NCBI RefSeq assembly: GCF_042677945.1
Contig: NZ_JBHUDN010000026.1
Direction: 5' to 3' (one strand)
Source: Haloplanus litoreus
GTDB lineage: Archaea > Halobacteriota > Halobacteria > Halobacteriales > Haloferacaceae
DNA length: 64,000 bases
In this document: piece by piece, positions 10,133 to 18,457 of the stretch
Layout of the letters: each line of letters opens with the position of its first letter
How positions within the stretch are numbered: the stretch's first letter is position 1
Translations under genes and position numbers: made by a program
Notes under the pieces: generated by a model
Seen by the model: the letters and a program-made list of their open reading frames with translations, nothing else
Told to the model about the DNA's origin: nothing
Database searches by the model: none

Positions 10133-10792
10133 ATGCCGACCCTCGATCCCGGATCTCCCCCCGGGCTTCGCGCGTTGTTCGAACGCCGGGGACTCAACGC
10201 CACCCTCGGCTGGGTGTTCGTCGGCGTCCTCTGTCTCGCGGGGGTCGCCGCCTTCGGCTCGCGGCCGCTCTGGGCGGGGTTCACGTTCACTCTGGTCGCC
10301 CTGGCCGTCGCGCCGGCCGTTGCGTTCCGTCGTGTCGATGCGATGGTTCCCTGGGAGGTGCTCGCGCTCGCCTCCGCCCCCGCGCTGGGGCGGATTCTCG
10401 TCATCGGACAGACGGTGGGTGGGGTGACGCTCACGGGACGGGTCACTACCTACGTCGCCGTCGCGGCCGCGGCGCTCATCCTCGCGGTCGAACTCGACGT
10501 GTTCACCCCGGTGCGGATGACGTTCTCGTTCGCGGTGCTGTTCGTGGTCGTCGCCACCGTCGCCACGGCGGGGCTGTGGGCCGAAGCCCGATGGCTCTCG
10601 GATACGTTCCTCGGGACGTCCATCCTGCTCGACGGCCGCCCGGAACACGTGATCGAGGAATCGCTGATGTGGGACTTCGTGGCGGCGACCGTCGCCGGTG
10701 CCGTCGCCGGCGTACTCTTCGAGTACTACTTCCGTCGGTTCGCGGACGCCACGCCCCGCTATCCGATCGAACGCCGTTCGGACGGTGACTGA
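10133..10792 (+). CDS. Six- or seven-helix membrane protein
   Basis: 219 residues from ATG at 10133, 50 bases after the IS end. Hydrophobic segments are spread through the protein (for example GWVFVGVLCLAGVAAFGS, TFTLVALAVAPAVAF, VAVAAAALILAVELDVF, FAVLFVVVATVATAGLW and DFVAATVAGAVAGVLFEYYF). It lies 1 base upstream of the next membrane protein gene and is likely co-transcribed with it. No catalytic motif is recognised. It is rather like the next protein in layout and may be an old duplicate of that kind. Confidence 0.7.
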   Translation: MPTLDPGSPPGLRALFERRGLNATLGWVFVGVLCLAGVAAFGSRPLWAGFTFTLVALAVAPAVAFRRVDAMVPWEVLALASAPALGRILVIGQTVGGVTLTGRVTTYVAVAAAALILAVELDVFTPVRMTFSFAVLFVVVATVATAGLWAEARWLSDTFLGTSILLDGRPEHVIEESLMWDFVAATVAGAVAGVLFEYYFRRFADATPRYPIERRSDGD

Positions 10793-10793
10793 G

Positions 10794-11453
10794 ATGCGGC
10801 TGCGTGATCACGTCGGTCTGACCGACCGCCGGCAACGACAGCTCTCGCGTGCGATGCAGGCGGCGCTCACCGGACTCGTCTTCGTCGGCCTCTACGACGG
10901 CAACCCGGGTATCGTCCTCAACGCCGCCATCGGTCTCGGGGTGACGCACCTCCCCGCAGTCCTCGAACGCGACTACCACATCCCGATGGATCCGGCCCTG
11001 ACCCTCTGGATCACCGTCGCCGTCTTCCTCCACGCCCTCGGCACCGCGGGACTGCCGGGTTCGACGGTCAACCTCTACCGGAGCGTCTGGTGGTGGGACC
11101 ACCTGACGCATACGCTGTCGTCGTCCATCGTTGCCGCGGCGGGCTACGCCACGGCCCGCGCCATCGAACTCCACTCGGACGGTGTCTCCCTGCCCGGTCG
11201 GTTCATGTTCGTGTTCATCCTCCTGTTCGTCCTCGCGTTCGGCGTCTTCTGGGAGGTCATCGAGTTCGGCGTGACGGCCGTCGCGTCCCTCATGGGCACC
11301 CGAAGCGTCCTCGTCCAGTACGGACTCGACGACACGATGCTGGACCTCCTTTTCGATACCCTCGGTGGCGTCATCGTCGCCGTGTGGGGGACGGCCCACC
11401 TGACGGATCTCGTGGGTGTGCTCTCGGATCGTTTCGGCGATGTGGAGCCCTAG
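10794..11453 (+). CDS. Polytopic membrane protein, DUF2238/YjdF-like
   Basis: 219 residues. Several membrane helices surround conserved polar patches: YRSVWWWDHLTHTLSSSIVA, VFWEVIEFGVTA and DTMLDLLFDTLGGVI. The WWxDxxxH, FWEVxEF and DxxxDLxxNTxGG-like motifs are those of the YjdF/DUF2238 family of membrane proteins, whose function is unknown. The gene begins right after the stop of the previous gene and its end overlaps the convergent regulator gene by four bases. Confidence 0.7.
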   Translation: MRLRDHVGLTDRRQRQLSRAMQAALTGLVFVGLYDGNPGIVLNAAIGLGVTHLPAVLERDYHIPMDPALTLWITVAVFLHALGTAGLPGSTVNLYRSVWWWDHLTHTLSSSIVAAAGYATARAIELHSDGVSLPGRFMFVFILLFVLAFGVFWEVIEFGVTAVASLMGTRSVLVQYGLDDTMLDLLFDTLGGVIVAVWGTAHLTDLVGVLSDRFGDVEP

Positions 11454-11980
11454 ATCCCGCGCTCGGTGACGGCCTGTGCGACGGAGAGCGCGACGAAGGC
11501 GGTGCAGACGACGGCCGCGTAGCCCAGCCCCGACACCGCGGCGAACGGACGGACGCCGAGGGCGGCGAGTCCGACCGGGACGGCACAGACGACGGCGACG
11601 AGGAGGTACCAGCGCCCCCAGCGGCGACGACTCCGTTCCGTGACGGCGTCCAGATACGGCAGGCAGTCCTCGGCCCCATCGGCGAGTTCGACCCGCCCCG
11701 CCCGCCGGTCGTAGGAGACGATGTTCTGGTCGGCGAGTTTTGGCAGGTGCATCTGATAGAGCGCGGTCTGCACTCGCTTTCGCTGTTTGTACGTCACCTC
11801 GTTCTCCTCGCAGTCGTTCTCGATGGCGGCGATGTACTCGCTTAGCTCCCGCAGATCAACCGGCCCTTCGTGTTCGCGAAGGTAGTTGATGACCTCCCGC
11901 CGGCGCTCGTTCCGCAGTATCGAGAAGAGCGCGTCTCGCGAGAGTTCCTCGGCTTCCGCAGGGATGAGTTGTGGCGCCAT
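11450..11980 (-). CDS. DUF7344-type winged-helix membrane protein
   Basis: 176 residues from ATG at 11980. The first half is a winged helix: DALFSILRNERRREVINYLR, VDLRELSEYIAA and TALYQMHLPKLADQNIV. A wing with RAGRVELADGA follows. Two membrane helices lie at about 122-140 and 148-170. Haloarchaea have many such proteins, thought to be membrane-bound regulators, with targets unknown. It converges with the polytopic protein gene and has a 255 base upstream gap shared with the next regulator. Confidence 0.75.
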   Translation of the reverse strand: MAPQLIPAEAEELSRDALFSILRNERRREVINYLREHEGPVDLRELSEYIAAIENDCEENEVTYKQRKRVQTALYQMHLPKLADQNIVSYDRRAGRVELADGAEDCLPYLDAVTERSRRRWGRWYLLVAVVCAVPVGLAALGVRPFAAVSGLGYAAVVCTAFVALSVAQAVTERGI

Positions 11981-12235
11981 CGATCACCGAACCCGCGCTT
12001 TGCTCCCGACGGCTACCGGGTCCCGTTCCCCTCGATCCATGCGTGTACACCCGCGTTCGGACGGCATAGTGTTACCTCCTGTCCTGCCGTACGCTGTCGT
12101 GCGTGTCGCACGCATCGTCTCGGTTTTCGTTCATCACGTGCGTTCTTTCACCCAGTTCGCGCACACCGTGGGTCCACGTGACGTGACGAGCCGCGAAACG
12201 AACAACTAAACGCGCGCGGGACTCTGGGAGGATTC

Positions 12236-13018
12236 ATGCCAAGCGACACTTCCTCGGAGATACGGGAACTCGTGGCTCGACGGGCCGACTTGCTCGACGA
12301 ACTCCGCGACGGGCCGCGGGAGAAACGGGCGCTGGTGTCGTCGCTCCCCGTCTCGCGGTCCACCGTCGACCGGGCGGTCACCGAACTGACCTCGTTCGGC
12401 CTCGTCGCCGAGGTGAATGGGCGGGTTCGATCCACCGCCGCCGGTGACCTCGCGGCGTCGCTCCACCGCGACGCCGTCGCGGGCCTCGACGAACTGCTGG
12501 GGCTGGCGTCGTATCTGGACGGGATCGACGAGTGCATCCGGCCGCAGCCGTGTTTCTTCGGCGCGACCGACGTGGTCACCGAGGAGGACGGGTCCCACGC
12601 GCCGGCCGAGCGGCTGATCGAGGCGTTTCTCGACGCGGATCGGTGTCGGCTCGTCCGAGGGTCGATCCGCCCCGCCTTCTCCGCCGACGTTCGGGAGCGA
12701 ATGCTCGACGGCTCGCTCGTCGTCGACGCGACGCTCTGTCGTGACTCCGTCGCGTTCCTGCGTTCCTACCACGAGTCCGACCTGGCGCGAGTCCTCGGCA
12801 CGGACCACCTCACGGTCCGGGAGTATCCCGAACCTCTTCACTCCGGTCTGTACCTGTTCGAGACGGACGGCGAGGTAAGCGTGTCGCTGACCATCCACGC
12901 CGAGACGACCGACTCCGTCCGGGCGTTGCTCGAAACCGACCGCCTCGAGGCAGTGGCGTGGGCCGAACGGGCGCTTCGAGCGGTCCGGGAGCGCTCGTCA
13001 CCGGTCGAGAGCGTCTGA
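12236..13018 (+). CDS. HTH transcription regulator, FilR1/DUF1724-like
   Basis: 260 residues from ATG at 12236. N-terminal winged helix at residues 15-70 (LLDELRDGPREKRALVSSLP, then VSRSTVDRAVTELTSFGLV). The C-terminal domain, residues 100-250, starts a new fold with GATDVVTEEDGSHAPAERL and ends in an effector-like beta/alpha part. This layout matches archaeal regulators with the methanogenesis regulatory (FilR1-like) domain, common in haloarchaea and mostly uncharacterised. The gene is divergent from the DUF7344 gene across a G+C-poorer gap that probably holds both promoters. Confidence 0.7.
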   Translation: MPSDTSSEIRELVARRADLLDELRDGPREKRALVSSLPVSRSTVDRAVTELTSFGLVAEVNGRVRSTAAGDLAASLHRDAVAGLDELLGLASYLDGIDECIRPQPCFFGATDVVTEEDGSHAPAERLIEAFLDADRCRLVRGSIRPAFSADVRERMLDGSLVVDATLCRDSVAFLRSYHESDLARVLGTDHLTVREYPEPLHSGLYLFETDGEVSVSLTIHAETTDSVRALLETDRLEAVAWAERALRAVRERSSPVESV

Positions 13019-13084
13019 GAGCGGGTGGTCGGGACGTGGATTTAAGTCATCCGTGAGCGAATCTGTCAACAGGGGACAGTACCC

Positions 13085-13285
13085 ATGGTTTTCAAGAAAA
13101 TCACCCTGATCGGAACGAGTCCGGAGAGCTTCGACGCCGCGGCCGACGACGCCATCGACCGCGCCGACGAGACGCTCGACAACGTGAAGTGGATCGAAGT
13201 CGACGAACTCGGCGTGGAGGTCGCGAGCGTCGAGGACCGCGAGTACCAGGCCGAAGTCACGGTGGCGTTCGAACTCGTGGACTGA
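13085..13285 (+). CDS. Dodecin, flavin-binding dodecamer
   Basis: 66 residues, the usual dodecin length. VFKKITLIGTSPESFDAAA, DNVKWIEVDELGVEV and REYQAEVTVAFEL follow the beta-alpha-beta-beta fold. Trp36 and Gln55, the residues that sandwich and hold paired flavins in the Halobacterium protein, are both present. Dodecins store riboflavin or FMN and protect them from light. A TATA-like TTTAAG lies about 40 nt upstream of the ATG. The gene is probably a single transcription unit. Confidence 0.92.
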   Translation: MVFKKITLIGTSPESFDAAADDAIDRADETLDNVKWIEVDELGVEVASVEDREYQAEVTVAFELVD

Positions 13286-13491
13286 CGACGTTCGTGAGCG
13301 CCGGCGGGGGTCCACGGGTCTCGCCCGACGCCTCACGCCGACCCGACGTGGCGATCTCATACGGAGTGTCGTAACCGTTTCCCGGCCGTCGCCGTCTCCG
13401 TGGTCGGTGACGGCCGGAACTGACTTCCGACGGGCCGCATCGGTTGGCCGGAGAGAATACATTGAAACCATCCGGTGCCATCAGTGCTCCC

Positions 13492-13896
13492 ATGACGCTG
13501 GTGGTCGTCCCGGTCCGCTACCCGCTCAGTAGACACTCCCGGGCGACGCTCGCAGAGGCGATCAGCATCGCCGAGGAGCGCGACGCCGACCTCACGGTGT
13601 TGCACGTCGACCTCTATCAGGAGGGGCGGGAAGTGACGCGGACCGACCTGAAACGCGCGGTGGAGGCGGAGTTCGGGACCATCTCCCGTGCCCGCTACGT
13701 GGTCCGTCGGGGCTTTCTCGTGGAGGAGACCATCCTCGACGAGGTGGCTGCCGAACACGCCGACACGGTCGTCATCGGCTCGAAACAGGTCGGCCGCTGG
13801 CGGCGCGCCTTCTCCCGATTTCTCGACGATCCCGACATCGACACGTTTCTGCGGGAGAAACTCGACTGCGACGTGATCACCGTCAGCGACGAGTGA
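13492..13896 (+). CDS. UspA-type universal stress protein
   Basis: 134 residues from ATG at 13492. MTLVVVPVRYPLSRHSRATL is the first strand and helix, DADLTVLHVDLYQEGR the second, and HADTVVIGSKQVGRWRR the third strand with a glycine-poor form of the usual GxxG nucleotide loop. It ends LDCDVITVSDE. The fold is the Rossmann-like UspA fold. The family responds to stress, and ATP binding is uncertain here because the loop reads GSKQVG. The upstream 200 bases hold only its promoter region. Confidence 0.75.
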   Translation: MTLVVVPVRYPLSRHSRATLAEAISIAEERDADLTVLHVDLYQEGREVTRTDLKRAVEAEFGTISRARYVVRRGFLVEETILDEVAAEHADTVVIGSKQVGRWRRAFSRFLDDPDIDTFLREKLDCDVITVSDE

Positions 13897-13925
13897 GACG
13901 GCTCGTTGTACGTCAGTGCCGATGA

Positions 13926-13947
13926 GTCGCCGCCGTGTGTCGGCGAC
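13926..13947. terminator. Hairpin between convergent genes
   Basis: GTCGCCG, an 8-base loop, then CGGCGAC form a 7-bp stem between the ends of the UspA gene and the MscS gene. It may end transcription from both sides. A 27-base segment overlapping it (13928-13954) is repeated with two mismatches at 41091. Confidence 0.35.
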
Positions 13948-13980
13948 CCACCGGTAACCCGTCACGACGATCCGCCCGAG

Positions 13981-15045
13981 TCACTCCGTCGGCGACCCGG
14001 TCCCGGTAGCCGTCCGGTCCCCGTCGGCGTTCGTCACCCCATCCTCGGTCGCGTCGCGTGCTCGCGTCGTCGGCCCGCTGGCGTCTTCGGTCTCCCCATC
14101 CGGCGGTCGCATCGCAGACCCGTCCTCGACTGCGACGCGTGCCCGCCCGCTGTGTTCGTCGAACAGGAGGTGCTGGTGGGGGTACGCGATCTCCACGTCC
14201 GCGTCCGTCAGATTCTCCCAGATCCGCTCGCGGACGGTCGACTCGACCCGTGGAATCTTGTACGGTGTCCGCGTCCAGAACCGGAGGGAGAGGCGGACGC
14301 CGCTGTCGGCGTAGGCGTCGATCAGGCAGGTCGGCTTCGCGGGATAGCGCGCGCTCCCGATGCGGATGTCCGGGCCGCCCTCGATCACCTCCTCGACGTT
14401 GCGCGCGGATCGCTCCATGATCCGCCGTGCCGCCTCCAGGTCGCCCTCGTAGGTGACGAGCAAGGGGATCGACAGTCGCGTCCGTTCGTCCTCCGCGGAG
14501 TAGTTGGTCACGTCGCGTTCTCGCATCGACGAGTTCGGGACGACCAGGAAGGTGTTCTCGAGGGTGAGAATCTTGGTGTAGCGGAGCGTGATGTCGTCGA
14601 CGAACCCGCGCCGTCCGTCCTCCAGCTCGATCATATCGCCGATTTCGTAGGGGTTGTCCGCGAGGACGAACACGCCGTTGACGATACTCCCGACGATGGG
14701 CGCGAGGACGATACCGAGGACGGCGGAGAAGACGGTCACCGAGAGGACGATGTCGCCGATGCCGAGGCCGACTATGCTGCCGGCGACGAACGTCGCGACG
14801 ACGATGGTCGAGACTCGCAGCAGGCCGAGGACGGTCTGGGCGACGCTCTGTCGCTGAAACCGTCGGGCGACCGTCCGGCCGAACAGGCGCACGAGGAACT
14901 TCGAGAGGACGACGCCGCCGACGACGATGAGTCCGGCGACGACGACGCGAACGGCGGCGAACCCCCACAGCCACCGTAGCCACTCGAGCGTCCCGATCGG
15001 TGGTGTCGTCCCTGCCAGTACGGCCGCCCCGGCGTCCATGCTCAT
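13981..15045 (-). CDS. MscS-type mechanosensitive channel
   Basis: 354 residues from ATG at 15045 (MSMDAGAAVLAG). Helices at about 25-45, 70-90 and 95-120 are followed by the pore-lining segment VFSAVLGIVLAPIVGSIVNG. The beta domain with DNPYEIGDMIELEDGRRGFV follows, then ENTFLVVPNSSMRERDVTNY, the most conserved MscS signature. A C-terminal alpha/beta part ends around residue 290, and a disordered Asp/Thr/Gly tail of about 50 residues follows. It opens under membrane tension and releases solutes. It is divergent from priS with 94 bases between them. Confidence 0.88.
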   Translation of the reverse strand: MSMDAGAAVLAGTTPPIGTLEWLRWLWGFAAVRVVVAGLIVVGGVVLSKFLVRLFGRTVARRFQRQSVAQTVLGLLRVSTIVVATFVAGSIVGLGIGDIVLSVTVFSAVLGIVLAPIVGSIVNGVFVLADNPYEIGDMIELEDGRRGFVDDITLRYTKILTLENTFLVVPNSSMRERDVTNYSAEDERTRLSIPLLVTYEGDLEAARRIMERSARNVEEVIEGGPDIRIGSARYPAKPTCLIDAYADSGVRLSLRFWTRTPYKIPRVESTVRERIWENLTDADVEIAYPHQHLLFDEHSGRARVAVEDGSAMRPPDGETEDASGPTTRARDATEDGVTNADGDRTATGTGSPTE

Positions 15046-15139
15046 CCCTCTCCGCCGTCGAAAAAAAGGGTTTCCACGGGGACCGCGTCTCCGGCCGATC
15101 ACAAGCTACTATAGCGTCCCCGGCCCAGACCGTACCGGA

Positions 15140-16300
15140 ATGGACCGACGGACGCGAGAGTACCTCTCGGGGCGCTTCGGCGACTACTACCGGAGCGCGG
15201 ATCCGACGCTGCCGCCCGCGGCCGACTCGCGGGAGTGGGGCCACATCCCGTGGACGAGTGGCGACGCGACGACGATGGTGCGCCACCAGTCGATCTACGA
15301 CCTCGGGGAGATAGCCGACTTCCTCCGGCGCGAGGCGCCGCGTCACGTCTACTTCTCGGCCGCGCGGTACGACGACCCCGGTGCGGCCTCGATGGACGAG
15401 AAGGGGTGGGAGGGTGCGGACCTCGTGTTCGACTTGGACGCCGACCACCTCCCGAGCGTCGACCCCGACGCGGCGACCTACGCCGAGATGCTCGCGGCGT
15501 GTAAGGACGCCCTCCTGCGACTGCTCGACCTGCTGGAGGACGACTTCGGGTTCGAGGACGTGACCGTGGTGTTCTCGGGCGGCCGCGGCTACCACGTCCA
15601 CGTCCGCGACGAGGGACTGGCCGGCCTCGACTCGGCCGCCCGGCGCGAGGTGGTCGACTACGTCCGCGCGGTCGACTTGGACGTCGAGGGGCTGGTGCGG
15701 ACGCGGGCGGTCGGCGGCACGACGCGACGCGAACTCCGCACCGAGGGTGGGTGGGGACGGCGAACCCACCGTCGTCTCCGGTCGCTCGTCGATGAGTTGC
15801 GGGCCCTCGACGAGGACGAGGCGATGGACCGACTCACGACGTTCGACGGCATCGGTGAGGGGCGGGCGCGCACGCTGCTCGACGCCTTCGTCGACAACGA
15901 GCGGGCGGTCGAGCGTGGCAACGTCGAAGCCGGCGGCCCGGGGGCGCGGATTCTCGTCGAGGCGCTGGCGGGCGAGACGGTCGGCGCGGAGACGGCGCCC
16001 ATCGACGAACCGGTCACGACGGACACCCACCGCCTGATCCGCCTGCCGGGCAGCCTCCACGGGGGGAGCGGCCTCGTCGTCCAGCGACTCGATCGGGACG
16101 CAGTCGGCGACTTCGATCCCCTCGTCGACGCCGTTCCCGAGCGATTCACCCGGCGCTCCGTCCGGGTCGACGTGACCGATCCGGGACGGGTCGAACTCGA
16201 CGGCGACACGTTTACGTTGGACGCGGGAGTGCAGACGGTACCGGAGTCCGTCGGCGTGTTCCTGATGACGCGCGACCGAGCCCGGAAGGTCAAAGAATGA
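15140..16300 (+). CDS. priS: DNA primase catalytic subunit PriS
   Basis: 386 residues from ATG at 15140. PriS makes RNA/DNA primers with PriL. The metal-binding DxD is in ADLVFDLDADHLP and the conserved SGxRGxHxH is in VVFSGGRGYHVHV. Further hallmarks are MVRHQSIYDLGEIADFL near the start and TTDTHRLIRLPGSLHGGSGL near the end. A helical insert with GIGEGRARTLLDAF lies between. The last codons overlap the GINS gene by four bases (ATGA), a linkage typical of haloarchaea, so primase and GINS are made together for replication. Confidence 0.93.
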   Translation: MDRRTREYLSGRFGDYYRSADPTLPPAADSREWGHIPWTSGDATTMVRHQSIYDLGEIADFLRREAPRHVYFSAARYDDPGAASMDEKGWEGADLVFDLDADHLPSVDPDAATYAEMLAACKDALLRLLDLLEDDFGFEDVTVVFSGGRGYHVHVRDEGLAGLDSAARREVVDYVRAVDLDVEGLVRTRAVGGTTRRELRTEGGWGRRTHRRLRSLVDELRALDEDEAMDRLTTFDGIGEGRARTLLDAFVDNERAVERGNVEAGGPGARILVEALAGETVGAETAPIDEPVTTDTHRLIRLPGSLHGGSGLVVQRLDRDAVGDFDPLVDAVPERFTRRSVRVDVTDPGRVELDGDTFTLDAGVQTVPESVGVFLMTRDRARKVKE

Positions 16301-17163
16301 ACGTGGAGGAACTGCGCACCGTTCAGCGCACCGAACGACAGAAAGATAGCCTCCAGCACCTTCGGGACTCGTTTTACCGCGACGTCGCGGACTACATCGC
16401 CGAGCGCAAGGCCGAACGCGAACGCGTCGCCGAGGCGGCCGACGACCCGTTCTCCTCGCCCGAGGTGAGCCGCCTCACTGACGAAATCGAGACGGCCGAG
16501 GAAGTCGTCGAGAGCATCTACGAGCGACGCATCGGCAAAATCGTCAAGCGAGCCACCTTCGCCGCCGCGGGCATGGCGACCGAGGACGAGGGACTGACCA
16601 GCGAGGAGCGTGACCTGTTCGAGGATCTGGTCGCCCGCATCGAGACCAACCGAGCGACCGTCCTCGAGACGCTCGCCGGCGAGGCCGACACGGCGGATAC
16701 GAGCGACGCGGCGGACGCCGACGGGACCGCCGACCCCGACCCCGACCCCGACCCCACTCCCGATCCGACGGCCGACCCGACGCCGCCGGAGGGGACTACC
16801 GATCCCACCCCGACACCGGCACCCGACGACATCCTCGCAGAGGCGATGGGTGGCGACGACGGTCCCGACGCGACGTCGACGAGCGACTCGACCGCCGCGG
16901 GCGGGTCGGAGACCGAGCCGACGCCGCCCGCGTCACCGACGCCGACGGTCGACGACGCCCCGACGCCGGACGGCGGCGAGGCCGCGGCCGACGACGAAGC
17001 CGACGCCGACCGCACCACCCTGCGGATCACCCGCGACGTGGGCGAAATCTTCGGCGTCGACGAACGCGAGTACGACCTCGCGAGCGAGGACGTGGTGACG
17101 CTGCCGACGCCGAACGCCGAACCCCTTCTGAATCGCGACGCCGCCGAGCGACTCGACGACTAG
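16297..17163 (+). CDS. GINS replication complex subunit
   Basis: 288 residues. An N-terminal helical A-domain (MNVEELRTVQRTERQKDSLQ, then FYRDVADYIAERKAERERV and EVVESIYERRIGKIVKRATF) covers residues 1-120. A low-complexity Asp/Pro/Thr linker of about 100 residues follows, with repeated DPDPDPTPDP. The small B-domain (TTLRITRDVGEIFGVDEREY, DVVTLPTPNAEPLLNRDAAE) ends the protein. The A-linker-B order is that of archaeal GINS15. It links Mcm and the RecJ-like/Cdc45 partner in the helicase. Its ATG overlaps the end of priS. Confidence 0.88.
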   Translation: MNVEELRTVQRTERQKDSLQHLRDSFYRDVADYIAERKAERERVAEAADDPFSSPEVSRLTDEIETAEEVVESIYERRIGKIVKRATFAAAGMATEDEGLTSEERDLFEDLVARIETNRATVLETLAGEADTADTSDAADADGTADPDPDPDPTPDPTADPTPPEGTTDPTPTPAPDDILAEAMGGDDGPDATSTSDSTAAGGSETEPTPPASPTPTVDDAPTPDGGEAAADDEADADRTTLRITRDVGEIFGVDEREYDLASEDVVTLPTPNAEPLLNRDAAERLDD

Positions 17164-17193
17164 GTGGCGGTGCGAGCACCCACCGGTGCCCGC

Positions 17194-18456
17194 TCAGCCG
17201 TCTCCGTCCCCCGGGTACAGTCGATAGCCCACGAGTCCGACGACCACCATGCCGCCGACGGCACCGAGGATCGGCAGGCCGGGGAACGACGGGATGGTGT
17301 TGTTCTCGGCCGCGCCGCCGTCCGCGGCGGCCGCCGTCGCGGACTCTCCCGCGGCGGCGTTCCCCGTCCCGGCGCCGGCGCCGGCACCGGCGCCCGTGGC
17401 GTTCCCCCGAGTTCGCGCGCCGTCGAAGTCGAGTCGGATTCGTTCGCCGGCGTCGACGGGGCCGTCGCTGGTGAGCATCGGAATCGGTGCGTCGCCGACG
17501 CGGAGGTTCTCGGAGTGGTCGATGGCGGTCGGGTCGTACCCCTGGACGACGACGGTGAGCGACCCGGTGGCCCGCCTCGGCGCCGTCTCGACCACGGGAC
17601 CCGTGAGGTCGTAGGCGACGCCGACTCGCGTGACGCCGTTCGCGGGGACGGAGACGTTGAGTTCGACGCCGGCGTCCGTCCGTCGGTACTCGGCCTCCTC
17701 ACCCGCGACCATCCCGGCGTAGGGCGTGGCGTCCGTCGGCACGGGGAGTTCGACGGGGCCGACGAACGGGCGGTCGGTCGGGTTCCGGAGGGTTACCGTC
17801 TCGATTACGCTCGGGACGCTCGATTCGTTCCCCGGTGGCACCACCTGCAGGACGTAGGGACTCTGGCTGTCGTTGGCGACGCTCAGGCGCGACGCGTCGG
17901 TGATCGGCGGCCGCGCGACGATAGTCGTCCCGTTCTCGGCAGCGCTCGCCGTCCGGCGGTAGGGAACCCCGTCGACGGTTGCCCGAAGCCGGTACGTCTC
18001 GTTTTCTTCCACCGGGCCGACGGTGAACTCGCCGTCGTCGCCGGTCTCGACCCGTGTCACGACGAACCCGCTGTCGTCGGTTACCTGGACCGCGACGCCG
18101 GACAGCGGCGTGCCGTCGTCGTCGACGACGCGGCCGTCGACCGATCCCGAGAGGTGAATCGTCGCCCGCGTCGTGTTCCGGAGCACCTCGTAGTGGGTCG
18201 TCCCTTCGTACGAGACTCGGACGGCGTATTGGGGGGCGTCGGCCACGTCGACCGAGAACGACGACCCGCTGACCGTCGTCCGCGCGGGGTCACCGGCGCG
18301 TTGCAGCGACTCGGTCACGGGAACGACGGTCACCTGTGCTCCGTCCGCGGTGTCGCCGTCGACGGTGACGGTGCCGGACACCGACGTCGTGGCCGTGGCG
18401 GTCGGAACGGCGGCGAGACAGCCGAGAACGACGAGGAGCGTGAGGATGCGTTTCAT
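17194..18456 (-). CDS. Exported protein with carboxypeptidase-regulatory repeats
   Basis: 420 residues from ATG at 18456, a clear signal peptide (MKRILTLLVVLGCLAAVPTA). Two or more beta-sandwich repeats follow (TVSGTVTVDGDTADGA-like, and VDGRVVDDDGTPLSGVAVQV), as in carboxypeptidase regulatory-like domains. The middle has NPTDRPFVGPVELPVPTDA strands. A Gly/Ala/Thr linker and one membrane helix with basic tail (LPILGAVGGMVVVGLVGYRL) anchor it outside the cell. It is 1 base from the ccmF stop and is the last gene of the ccmF-linked operon, so it may help cytochrome c assembly, but this is inference. Confidence 0.7.
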   Translation of the reverse strand: MKRILTLLVVLGCLAAVPTATATTSVSGTVTVDGDTADGAQVTVVPVTESLQRAGDPARTTVSGSSFSVDVADAPQYAVRVSYEGTTHYEVLRNTTRATIHLSGSVDGRVVDDDGTPLSGVAVQVTDDSGFVVTRVETGDDGEFTVGPVEENETYRLRATVDGVPYRRTASAAENGTTIVARPPITDASRLSVANDSQSPYVLQVVPPGNESSVPSVIETVTLRNPTDRPFVGPVELPVPTDATPYAGMVAGEEAEYRRTDAGVELNVSVPANGVTRVGVAYDLTGPVVETAPRRATGSLTVVVQGYDPTAIDHSENLRVGDAPIPMLTSDGPVDAGERIRLDFDGARTRGNATGAGAGAGAGTGNAAAGESATAAAADGGAAENNTIPSFPGLPILGAVGGMVVVGLVGYRLYPGDGDG

Positions 18457-18457
18457 A

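Noticed and set aside
10503..11399. A long minus-strand open frame opposite the two membrane protein genes
   Set aside because: It is the mirror of real plus-strand genes in high-G+C DNA, has few hydrophobic segments and no family match.
13913..16060. A 715-residue minus-strand frame over the MscS and priS genes
   Set aside because: Arg-rich low-complexity shadow of priS and the channel gene, both of which show clear motifs.
16720..17000. Tandem DPDPDPTPDP-coding repeat in the GINS gene as a possible mobile repeat
   Set aside because: It is an in-frame acidic linker, common between domains in haloarchaeal GINS, not an inserted element.
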